Shown piece after piece: positions 8,664-15,978 of a stretch of DNA of 64,000 nucleotides. The stretch's first letter is position 1, and every line of letters begins with the position of its first letter. The position numbers and the translations under genes were made by a program. The notes under the pieces are model-generated. The model did no database searches and was not told the DNA's origin. It worked only from the letters and a program-made list of their open reading frames with translations. Source of the stretch: Bacillus niameyensis (lineage in GTDB: Bacteria; Bacillota; Bacilli; Bacillales; Bacillaceae_C); the NCBI RefSeq assembly GCF_001375535.1, contig NZ_LN831197.1, positions 4,366,660-4,430,659 of the forward strand. The letters are read 5' to 3'.

Positions 8664-10498
8664 GTAAATCCACTTCACAATCAACCCCAAGCGTGATGGG
8701 ACGTGCACGTGGTCCAAGAGGATTTAGTGGACCGGTTGTTAAGGCAAAGGACGCTAAAGGAACAATCAAGCGAATTTGGCGTTATATGGAGAAGCAAAAG
8801 GCGGCTTTAATCGCATCGATCGTATTTGTCATTGTGACGACTTTGCTCGGGCTTTTAGTTCCGTATATGCTTGGAATTATTGTGGATGATTATATCATTC
8901 CAAAGGATATTAGCGGGACTTTACGGTTATTAGGAGTACTTGCAGCTATTTATTTAGCAACAACTATTTTTACATGGTTGCAAAATTTTATGATGGTTCG
9001 GGTGTCCTTGCAAACGATTCGGAAATTACGCCAGGATTTATTTGATAAATTTCAAACATTATCGTTGCGATTTTTTGATAAGCGTTCTTCTGGTGATCTG
9101 ATGAGCCGGGTAACAAACGATATCGATAGTTTAAATAATGCGCTTAGCCAAAGCGTAATCCAAATATTCTCCTCCGTTTTAATGGTTACTGGAGTGGGGA
9201 TTGCGATGTTTACAATGAATTGGCTGCTTGCGATTGTGACATTACTTGTTATTCCATTAATGATTTTTACTACGAAAAAATTGATTAAGTATAGTAGTAG
9301 TTTTTTTATAAAAAGACAAAAGGATTTAGGGGAACTAAATGGCTTTATTGAAGAGTCTATTTCGGGGAATGAAGTCATTACGCTTTTTGGGAAGGAAGAA
9401 AAAATCGATCGGCAATTCTCGGAAGTTAATGAAAGACTTCGTCACTCCGCGATGTCAGCTGATACAGTTTCGGGATTTCTTGGACCTGTGAATAACTTTA
9501 TTAACAACTTGGGGCTTGGCTGCGTTATTGCGGTTGGAGCTGTCATGACGGTGAATGAGATGGCGACTGTTGGGATCATTGCTGCATTTGTAACATACTC
9601 TCGGCAATTTTTCAGACCAATCAACCAGCTTTCTAATCTATTGAATACATTCCAATCGGCGATCGCTGGGGCGGAGCGAGTTTTTGAAGTGATGGATGAA
9701 ACTCCAGATTTAGTAGATAAAGAAGATGCAATTGTTATAGAATCTCTTAAAGGGGATGTTGAATTCTCACATGTTCACTTTAGTTATGACGAAGGAAAAA
9801 CGATCTTGAAAGACATCGATTTTCAAGTGAAGGCTGGAGAAAAAATTGCACTTGTTGGTCCAACTGGTTCCGGAAAAACAACGATTATTAATTTATTGAT
9901 GAGATTTTATGATGTGACAGGTGGAGAGTTGAAAGTGGATGGACGCGATGTCCGAGATTATCAACTAAGCGGATTGCGGAAAAAAATTGGTGTCGTTTTG
10001 CAAGATACTTTTTTGTTCTCAGGAACAATTTTGGAAAATATTCGTTATGGTCGCCTAGAAGCAACTGATGAAGAAGTAGTGGCTGCAGCCAAAATGGCAT
10101 CAGCCCACAGTTACATTAAACATTTACCGGAAGGGTATCATACGCAGATTACTTCTGGCGGATCGAATTTAAGCCAGGGGCAACGCCAATTACTAGCAAT
10201 CGCAAGGGCGATTTTAGCTGATTCAGATATTTTAATATTAGATGAAGCGACATCAAGTATTGATACGAATACGGAAATTGAAATTCAAAAGGGGATTAAC
10301 CGATTAACGGAAGGACGAACGAGTTTCGTTATTGCTCACCGTTTGAAAACGATTGAAAATGCCGATCGGATTCTCGTCATTCATCACGGAGAAATTTTAG
10401 AGTCTGGTACACATCAAGAACTTTTACAAAGAAAAGGATTTTATTATAGTATGTATGAAAGCCAATTTAACATTAGCGGGGAAGCAGTAAGCTCGTGA
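8660..10498 (+). CDS. ABC exporter half, catalytic partner
   Basis: A 612-aa membrane-ATPase half transporter with an N-terminal Gly/Arg-rich extension (about 1-30). Walker A GPTGSGKTT (about 401), Walker B LILDEATSS with the catalytic Glu (about 528), and H-loop IAHRLKTI are all intact, but the signature is LSQGQ. The canonical site is built from this Walker A/B and the partner's LSGGQ; the LSQGQ signature completes the degenerate site, as in characterised heterodimeric exporters. Likely drug or lipid efflux at the membrane, controlled by the PadR protein. Confidence 0.9.
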   Translation: MSKSTSQSTPSVMGRARGPRGFSGPVVKAKDAKGTIKRIWRYMEKQKAALIASIVFVIVTTLLGLLVPYMLGIIVDDYIIPKDISGTLRLLGVLAAIYLATTIFTWLQNFMMVRVSLQTIRKLRQDLFDKFQTLSLRFFDKRSSGDLMSRVTNDIDSLNNALSQSVIQIFSSVLMVTGVGIAMFTMNWLLAIVTLLVIPLMIFTTKKLIKYSSSFFIKRQKDLGELNGFIEESISGNEVITLFGKEEKIDRQFSEVNERLRHSAMSADTVSGFLGPVNNFINNLGLGCVIAVGAVMTVNEMATVGIIAAFVTYSRQFFRPINQLSNLLNTFQSAIAGAERVFEVMDETPDLVDKEDAIVIESLKGDVEFSHVHFSYDEGKTILKDIDFQVKAGEKIALVGPTGSGKTTIINLLMRFYDVTGGELKVDGRDVRDYQLSGLRKKIGVVLQDTFLFSGTILENIRYGRLEATDEEVVAAAKMASAHSYIKHLPEGYHTQITSGGSNLSQGQRQLLAIARAILADSDILILDEATSSIDTNTEIEIQKGINRLTEGRTSFVIAHRLKTIENADRILVIHHGEILESGTHQELLQRKGFYYSMYESQFNISGEAVSS

Positions 10499-10526
10499 AT
10501 GTATCTGTTATGATAGGAGTTTTTTT

Positions 10527-11012
10527 ATGCTGAAATATACACTATGCTTTATCAGGAAGGGTAACCAACTGCTGCTCCTGAACAGGAAGAAAAATCCGAA
10601 TATGGGCTTGTGGAATGGCGTTGGCGGGAAAATAGAGCGGAATGAAACGCCTATTGAAGGAATTTTGCGGGAAACACTGGAGGAAACTGGCATTTCGCTT
10701 TCTAAAGTGGATCATGCTGGAGATGTCATTTGGGAAAGTAGTAGCGGCAACTCAGGTATGTATGTTTTTATTGCTGACTTGCCAGTTGATGTTGCTGTGC
10801 AGACACCGATCCAGACAGATGAAGGGATTCTCGATTGGAAAGAGATTGATTGGGTATTAGATCCCCAAAATAAAGGGGTGGTAGATAATATTCACATCTA
10901 TTTGCCAAATATATTAGAGGGTCAATTTGGATATGAATACAAATTTATTTATGAAGATTGGGATATGAAGGAATATAAAGTAACGAAATCCATAGAAGCT
11001 CTTACACTTTAG
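10527..11012 (+). CDS. Nudix hydrolase, MutT-like
   Basis: A 161-aa Nudix protein. Residues 34-56 match the Nudix box GX5EX7REXXEEXGX exactly (GGKIERNE ... RETLEETGI), giving the Mg-binding Glu set. N-terminal strand and length resemble 8-oxo-dGTP diphosphatases, so nucleotide-pool cleaning is the first guess; the substrate is not fixed by sequence. TAGGAG lies 7 nt before the ATG. It is 28 nt after the exporter operon and may be read through from it. Confidence 0.85.
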   Translation: MLKYTLCFIRKGNQLLLLNRKKNPNMGLWNGVGGKIERNETPIEGILRETLEETGISLSKVDHAGDVIWESSSGNSGMYVFIADLPVDVAVQTPIQTDEGILDWKEIDWVLDPQNKGVVDNIHIYLPNILEGQFGYEYKFIYEDWDMKEYKVTKSIEALTL

Positions 11013-11051
11013 TGAAGTTGCTTCAATTGTTAACGGTTTAAGGTGATGAGC

Positions 11052-11331
11052 AAAGCTGATCGCCAGTGTCAGAGACAATTTTCCGCAAAAGAGGCTCTTT
11101 ATGTCTCTGATAGGTTTTATCGAAGACAAAATGTCTAAAACGAGCTCGAAAATGTCTCTGATCGACTGAATCAGAGACATTTTTTCGCAAAAGAGGCTCT
11201 TTATGTCTCTGATAGGTCCTATCGAAGACAAAATGTCTAAATCGAGTATGAAAATGTCTCTGATCGCCAGTGTCAGAGACAATTTTTCCGAAAAGGGGCT
11301 CTTTTTGTCCTTGAAAATACGAATCCGGTTT
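11052..11331. repeat. tandem array of dyads at 51-bp spacing (array 1)
   Basis: Dyads of 25 nt (consensus GTCTCTGAT-N7-ATCAGAGAC) start at 11052, 11103, 11154, 11205, 11256 and, degenerate, 11307: exactly 51 bp each time. Two dyad variants alternate, so the visible sequence period is 102 nt. The dyad at 11154 has perfect 9-bp arms, extended to 11 by flanking AT/AT. The 26-nt linkers of alternate units are unlike each other. The array fills the gap between two convergent genes. Open frames of 123-148 codons on the minus strand here are repeat translations, not genes. Confidence 0.9.
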
Positions 11332-11398
11332 GGTTCTGTCTTTGACACTAAAACGATCATCGCTACGCATGAACGGTGACTGAAGGAGATGAAAAGTA

Positions 11399-11450
11399 AG
11401 CCCGATCACCGAAGGCGTATACCTTCGACTGATCGGGCTGCTCTTTTTTT
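11399..11450 (+). terminator. intrinsic terminator
   Basis: AGCCCGATCA (11399-11408) pairs with TGATCGGGCT (11430-11439), with an inner CGAAGG/CCTTCG stem, followed by a seven-T run (11444-11450) that overlaps the stop of the opposing gene. It faces rightward and could end transcription through array 1. Confidence 0.8.
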
Positions 11451-12132
11451 ACGCTGTAAAGTTTCCATCGTAGCTTAACATGATTGCTGATTCCACGCCA
11501 GTCAGACTGGAGATCGTATTTATAAAGTTCATCTCATTATGTTTTACTCGAACTTCGTATGTGACCTCATGGTTATGACCAGGCATAACAGATTTCGATT
11601 TAATGGAGTGTTTTTCGGTATGCTCTGCAATAACATGTTCTAGTGAATGTTCGATTTCCGTTTCTTGATAGCGAATGACTAATAAATAAGGATTCTCTAC
11701 TTTTATTCGGTTGATAAATAGGATCAATACAATTCCGATTAGTATAGATCCTAAGATTGCTAATGGGATAAAGCCAGCTCCACATAAAATACCGGCGACG
11801 ATGGACCAAAATATATAGACGATATCCATCGGATCTTTAATAGGTGTCCGAAAACGCACGATCGATAAAGCACCGACCATCCCGAGTGATAAGAGGATGT
11901 TAGAGGAGATTCCCATAATAATTAATGCGGTCGCCATCGTCATAATGATGAGTGCGATATTAAAGGTGTGAGAATAAATAACACCTGAAAAAGTTTTTTT
12001 GTAAACCCAATAGATTGATAGACCAATTAAAAATGCGATTACTAGCCCAAGCAGGGAATCGATGATGGAAAAACTCGATGTTTTTTCTAAAAAACTGGAT
12101 TTGAATATATCGTTAAAAGTTATATTATCCAT
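11449..12132 (-). CDS. DUF4956 membrane protein
   Basis: A 227-aa protein with four hydrophobic segments in the first 140 residues and a soluble C-terminal domain. The core GMVGALSIVRFRTPIKDPMD is the conserved loop of DUF4956. Genes of this family commonly sit beside VTC-domain proteins, as here (40 nt downstream of the VTC gene, same strand), and are suggested to form the membrane part of a polyphosphate-type polymerase or related system; the exact role is unproven. Expression is probably driven from the direct-repeat promoter upstream of the VTC gene. Confidence 0.85.
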   Translation of the reverse strand: MDNITFNDIFKSSFLEKTSSFSIIDSLLGLVIAFLIGLSIYWVYKKTFSGVIYSHTFNIALIIMTMATALIIMGISSNILLSLGMVGALSIVRFRTPIKDPMDIVYIFWSIVAGILCGAGFIPLAILGSILIGIVLILFINRIKVENPYLLVIRYQETEIEHSLEHVIAEHTEKHSIKSKSVMPGHNHEVTYEVRVKHNEMNFINTISSLTGVESAIMLSYDGNFTA

Positions 12133-12172
12133 AATTAAACCTCCAATTATATTTTTCTTTTAATAAAGTTGC

Positions 12173-12871
12173 TCAGCCGTACATTCGGCTTATTTGATAT
12201 TTGGAATAAGTCCCTTTTAGTCGGTTGCCAATCTGTAACATTTGTTTAATAACATCCGGCAAGTATTGATCATATTTAACTTCAAGGACGACAATATCAG
12301 GATTCGTTTCTACCATAGGTAATTGCGAATTAAGTACATCATTATTTCGAAAGCTTGTTTTAATAGAGCTGTCGAATGTGACTCTGACATTTCCATGTGG
12401 ATAAATGTAAACCTCTCTTTCATAATCCACAACCGTAATCGGCTTTAATTGGAATAGGTTCATTTGAACATACAAATCTTGCAAAAGTGTCCGGGAGTCG
12501 TGCTCCATCCAAGCAATATCACCGTGTCGGATTCGTTCATATTCCGGAGCGGACAGTTGGCATTTTTGTTTATAGGTAAGATTATTTCGCTTGCTTTTCT
12601 TTTCTAAATAGAGAAAAGCCGTATTATAGTTGTAGAGTCTCACCCGAAATTTATCACGTTCAAAATGCCCTTCTTTTTTCTGGGTTAACACCTTATTCTC
12701 GAAGTTATCAAAATAAACGCTGCGAATCAGGTATGTCCCGTTGTGATTGGCATTTGGATCCGTCTGCATGTAATGCTTTAGTCGATTTCTCAGAAGAAAG
12801 CAATCCATCTTTGTCATTTCATGCTTCAGTTCTGTCCGACCTTGAATCCCATTTAAGCACATCGTCTTCAT
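12173..12871 (-). CDS. VTC-domain protein (polyphosphate polymerase-like)
   Basis: A 232-aa soluble VTC domain. Visible conserved basic and acidic positions of the tunnel fold: RTELKHE, YLIRSVYFD, FRVRLYNYN, LYLEKKSKRNN, VTFDSS, and VLEVKYD. In yeast Vtc4 this fold makes polyphosphate from ATP inside a tunnel; bacterial versions next to DUF4956 are usually annotated by homology only. The ATG at 12871 is preferred to an upstream one at 12925 because AAAGGAG lies 8 nt before it and the family starts there. First gene of a two-gene operon. Confidence 0.85.
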   Translation of the reverse strand: MKTMCLNGIQGRTELKHEMTKMDCFLLRNRLKHYMQTDPNANHNGTYLIRSVYFDNFENKVLTQKKEGHFERDKFRVRLYNYNTAFLYLEKKSKRNNLTYKQKCQLSAPEYERIRHGDIAWMEHDSRTLLQDLYVQMNLFQLKPITVVDYEREVYIYPHGNVRVTFDSSIKTSFRNNDVLNSQLPMVETNPDIVVLEVKYDQYLPDVIKQMLQIGNRLKGTYSKYQISRMYG

Positions 12872-12911
12872 ATTGAATTTCTCCTTTGCTTCAATTTCCT
12901 CCGTGCTTCCT

Positions 12912-12943
12912 ATTATTGAGGACAAACCTTAAACAAACCTTAA
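12912..12943 (-). promoter_or_regulatory. promoter with direct-repeat operator (VTC operon)
   Basis: On the minus strand two TTAAGGTT repeats (12943-12936 and 12932-12925) lie 11 bp apart, then 7 nt, then AATAAT (12917-12912) as the -10. The same arrangement, with identical 7-nt gap, precedes the gene at 15979. Direct repeats at one helical turn overlapping the -35 are typical of OmpR/PhoB-class activators; the sequence is like PmrA boxes. The adjacent two-component system is the likely regulator. Confidence 0.7.
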
Positions 12944-13153
12944 CGTTCCATAAAAAATAAAAAGGGCCTCGTTTAAAGAGAATGAGTTCGGATGATGGGG
13001 AGAAAACTAGGGAAATCTGTGTTAAAATGATTTGCAATATTCTAAGGAATCGAGAGCAATTTTTATTCAACAAAAGGGCAATTTAATTGAATAAAGCTTT
13101 AGTAAACGAGGTAGAATTACAACAGATAATAAATCTAAAAAGGATGACTTAGT

Positions 13154-13579
13154 ATGAATACAGAAATAACAACGAAATTTAAAATTAATAAACCAGCTCA
13201 TGAGGTGTTTGAAGCCATTGTAGACCCTGTAAAAATCGGGAACTTTTGGTTCTCATCGAGTTCTAAAAGATGGGAAAAAGGCGAGACGATTACATTGAGA
13301 TATGATGAGTACAATGCTGAAGGGGATATTAATATACAAGAGGTCGTGAACAATGAGAAAATTATGTTCTCTTGGGGAGAAACGGTCGTTACAATTACCC
13401 TAAAAGAGGATGATACCAGTACAATTATTGAAGTAAATGAATCAGGTTTTACAGAAAATGATCCTGAGATTGTAGCTAAAATGATGGGTCAAAAAGAAGG
13501 CTGGGTATATATGTTAAGTTGCTTAAAGGCATATTTAGAAAATGAGGTTAATACCTTAAGAGCATCATTAATTCATTAA
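13154..13579 (+). CDS. SRPBCC/AHSA1-like protein
   Basis: A 141-aa single START-like helix-grip domain: the opening KFKINKPAHEVFEAIVDPVKIGNFWFSS, central strands and a C-terminal helix (GWVYMLSCLKAYLENE) fit the AHSA1/YndB-type family, which binds hydrophobic ligands in a cavity. Cytoplasmic, ligand unknown. AAAAGGATG precedes the ATG. It is a lone gene between the VTC operon and the two-component system on the opposite strand and need not belong to that cluster. Confidence 0.8.
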   Translation: MNTEITTKFKINKPAHEVFEAIVDPVKIGNFWFSSSSKRWEKGETITLRYDEYNAEGDINIQEVVNNEKIMFSWGETVVTITLKEDDTSTIIEVNESGFTENDPEIVAKMMGQKEGWVYMLSCLKAYLENEVNTLRASLIH

Positions 13580-13730
13580 AAAATGAGGTATTAGTTGATA
13601 AGGTCCAAATTATTTTGAGGCTATTTTTACGTAAACATGACTTAATATAATAGGATTCACTTTAAGAAACTTTTGAAGTGATCTTCCAGAATCAGGCGCG
13701 ATTGCGGAGTAAACAATTCGCAAACTGTAA

Positions 13731-13757
13731 AAAAACGCTCATCTTCTGAGCGTTTTT
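13731..13757. terminator. bidirectional terminator
   Basis: AAAAACGCTCA (13731-13741) pairs with TGAGCGTTTTT (13747-13757) around a 5-nt loop, flanked by A and T runs on both sides, so it can stop the SRPBCC gene and the opposing kinase operon. Confidence 0.8.
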
Positions 13758-13759
13758 CT

Positions 13760-13792
13760 CCGTCGTTTAAGATCCTGTTTTTAAAACGACGG
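13760..13792 (-). terminator. hairpin just after the kinase gene
   Basis: CCGTCGTTT and AAAACGACGG form a 9-bp stem with a T-rich loop directly after the stop of the histidine kinase; together with the next hairpin it makes a double stop for the operon. Confidence 0.5.
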
Positions 13793-13794
13793 TA

Positions 13795-15075
13795 TCATTT
13801 CGGCAATTTCACTTGAAAGGTTGTTCCTTTCTGTTGTCCTCTTATTACTGCGATTGTTCCACCGTGTTTTGCAACGATCCATTGTGCAATCGAAAGACCT
13901 AATCCGCTTCCGCCAGTCTCCCGCGAACGTGCTTTATCTTCTCGATAAAAGCGATCGAAAATATGTTTCTCGTTTTCAGGTTTGATCCCAATCCCCGTAT
14001 CACTAATTTCGATATAAATCTTTGCATCTTCATTATATGTTTTTACGCCAATACTATCGCCTTCAGCTGTATACTTTAATGCATTATCAAGCAAAATGAC
14101 GAAGAGTTGATGAAGGCGGTCTTCATCTGCTTCAAGCTGTTCATGGCAGTTTAGATTCAACCAAAATTGCTTATCTTGTGATTCGGCAATTTCAATGTAA
14201 GGTGTACATATATTTTTAATAAAAGAATCAATCGGGATTGATGATTTAATAAGTTCTGTTTCCGCTGAATCTGCTCTCGCTAAAGTTAATAAGTCAGATG
14301 TCAATTTGGATAGTCTTCTAGTTTCCGATAAGCTAAGGGCGATATGCTCAAACTTGTCCATAATTTTTTCTGCTGGTGTCGTTAGCAATAGTTCTAGCTT
14401 ATTTTGGATAATCGTTAAAGGTGTTCGCAGTTCATGTGATGCGTTTTCGACAAACTCCGCTTGCTTGTTCCAAGAGCGGATAATCGGGGTCATCATTCTT
14501 TTTGACAACAAATAGCTTGCGGTTATGGAAAGCAAAATAAATATAATCGAACAAATTAAGAGCAGCTTTTCAAAGTTATCGACGAATGTATATTCTGCGT
14601 CAATGCTAATAAGGACCTGTGTATAAGCTCCTTCTTCATTATTAGGATCTTGAAAAAGCAAGTAGCGAAAATGATAAACATCATCAATCGTTGTTGTTGT
14701 AATCACATCTAACGGAGCTTCATCTAATTGATAATCTTGAAAATAACTTTCATATAACAAGGAACCAATTTCCTTTTCATTCATAATTTCCCCAGCTTTA
14801 TTCCATTTTAAAACGGTAATACGGGGGTTGGGATTCGGTCTTTGCCGACCATCTAGAGGCGGTGGTGTTCGATTTTTATCAAATGGTTGCTCTATTAACA
14901 TGTCCTTAAATGCTAATAATTCGTGATCTGATTTGGAAAATAGCGTTCTCTGTACTTGGTGGAAGATGATGATATCGAAAATAGTAAAGATTAGCGTAAA
15001 GGCAATTAAGTTTAAAATCATAAATTTTAATTGTTCTTTACGGAAAATTTTGTTTTTAATCATTGCCTTCACCAT
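13795..15075 (-). CDS. sensor histidine kinase
   Basis: A 426-aa membrane kinase. TM1 (about 18-38) and TM2 (about 168-190) enclose a 130-residue extracytoplasmic sensor part with a Pro-rich patch. The H-box ENASHELRTPLT places the phosphorylated His at 214; N-box DNALKY, G1 DTGIGI, F-box and G2 GGSGLGLSIA follow. It autophosphorylates and passes phosphate to the regulator encoded just upstream, which it overlaps by 20 nt from the ATG at 15075 (an alternative ATG at 15063 would give an 8-nt overlap). Neighbours suggest it controls the VTC/DUF4956 pair and the lipoprotein at 15979. Confidence 0.9.
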   Translation of the reverse strand: MVKAMIKNKIFRKEQLKFMILNLIAFTLIFTIFDIIIFHQVQRTLFSKSDHELLAFKDMLIEQPFDKNRTPPPLDGRQRPNPNPRITVLKWNKAGEIMNEKEIGSLLYESYFQDYQLDEAPLDVITTTTIDDVYHFRYLLFQDPNNEEGAYTQVLISIDAEYTFVDNFEKLLLICSIIFILLSITASYLLSKRMMTPIIRSWNKQAEFVENASHELRTPLTIIQNKLELLLTTPAEKIMDKFEHIALSLSETRRLSKLTSDLLTLARADSAETELIKSSIPIDSFIKNICTPYIEIAESQDKQFWLNLNCHEQLEADEDRLHQLFVILLDNALKYTAEGDSIGVKTYNEDAKIYIEISDTGIGIKPENEKHIFDRFYREDKARSRETGGSGLGLSIAQWIVAKHGGTIAVIRGQQKGTTFQVKLPK

Positions 15076-15742
15076 TTTCCGTCAGCATATACCCTAATCC
15101 CCGAAATGTTTTAATGTATTGATCATATCCATATTTTTTTAAAGTTTTCCGTAATTTACTAGCATACACTTCAACAACAGTCGTGGACGTATCTGATTCA
15201 AAGCCCCAAATTCGGTCAAAAATCTGCTCTTTCGTTAAAATCGTATTTTTATTATGAATGAAATATTCAAGAAGCTCGAATAATTTTCCATTCAGCGGAA
15301 GGAGTTCATCCTCAAATGAGGCTGTTTTATTTTTTACATTAAGTTTCAATTGCTTGAAAGAGAGCGTATTTTCTTCCAATGTTCCTCCTGCTCTGCGAAT
15401 GATTGCCTCTAGTCGTAACAGCAATTCCTCTCTATGAAATGGTTTAACGAGATAGTCATCAGCTCCTACTTTAAATCCATGGATTTTGTCATCAATCCCA
15501 TCCTTCGCTGATAGGATGAGCACTGGTGTTGTAATGTTTTTCACTCTTAAATTTTTTAAAACTTCATAGCCATCCATGTATGGCATCATAATATCTAAAA
15601 TAATAATATCGAATATATTTTGTTCGGCTAAAAATAATCCATCTTCCCCATTAAAGGCTTGTTCCGTTTCGAACAGGCCTTCCGTTGTTTCGCGGATTGT
15701 TTCAGACAGAAATTGATCATCTTCAATGATTAGCAGCTTCAT
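15056..15742 (-). CDS. OmpR-family response regulator
   Basis: A 228-aa regulator: receiver domain with acidic pocket EDD (7-9), phospho-acceptor Asp50 (ILDIMMPYMDG) and Lys100 (LVKPF), then an OmpR-type winged helix (about 130-225). The ATG at 15742 is chosen because the receiver begins there and AAGGTGAGG lies upstream; the open frame extends 35 codons further without a ribosome site. Its kinase gene follows and overlaps. Regulators of this class bind head-to-tail direct repeats about 11 bp apart, exactly what is found at 15898-15917 and 12925-12943. Confidence 0.9.
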   Translation of the reverse strand: MKLLIIEDDQFLSETIRETTEGLFETEQAFNGEDGLFLAEQNIFDIIILDIMMPYMDGYEVLKNLRVKNITTPVLILSAKDGIDDKIHGFKVGADDYLVKPFHREELLLRLEAIIRRAGGTLEENTLSFKQLKLNVKNKTASFEDELLPLNGKLFELLEYFIHNKNTILTKEQIFDRIWGFESDTSTTVVEVYASKLRKTLKKYGYDQYIKTFRGLGYMLTENGEGND

Positions 15743-15897
15743 TATAACCCTCACCTTACATGCTCTTAAATTATGTATCGATCTTACAGGATAGCGGAAA
15801 GAAAATGCAAGAAAGACTTTTCTAGTTAATTTTAAAAGGTAGTTCAATCAGTCTGGTAAAAAGACTTAAGCGAATTTCTTCGTAATGGAACACACAC

Positions 15898-15930
15898 TTT
15901 AAGGTTCTTTTAAGGTTGAGAGAAGATAAT
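15898..15930 (+). promoter_or_regulatory. promoter with direct-repeat operator (lipoprotein gene)
   Basis: TTTAAGGTT at 15898-15906 and again at 15909-15917 (11-bp period), then 7 nt, then GATAAT at 15925-15930 as the -10. There is no good -35 hexamer, as expected of an activator-dependent promoter. Matches the VTC-operon promoter in repeat, period and distance to the -10. Confidence 0.7.
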
Positions 15931-15978
15931 AGTTTCAAGTTCAAGGAAGGTCATCTTGAAAAGAAAGGATGAATATGT

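Noticed and set aside
10914-11409. Open frames of 123 and 148 codons on the minus strand
   Set aside because: They are translations of array 1 (102-nt repeat, 34-residue period), without ribosome sites.
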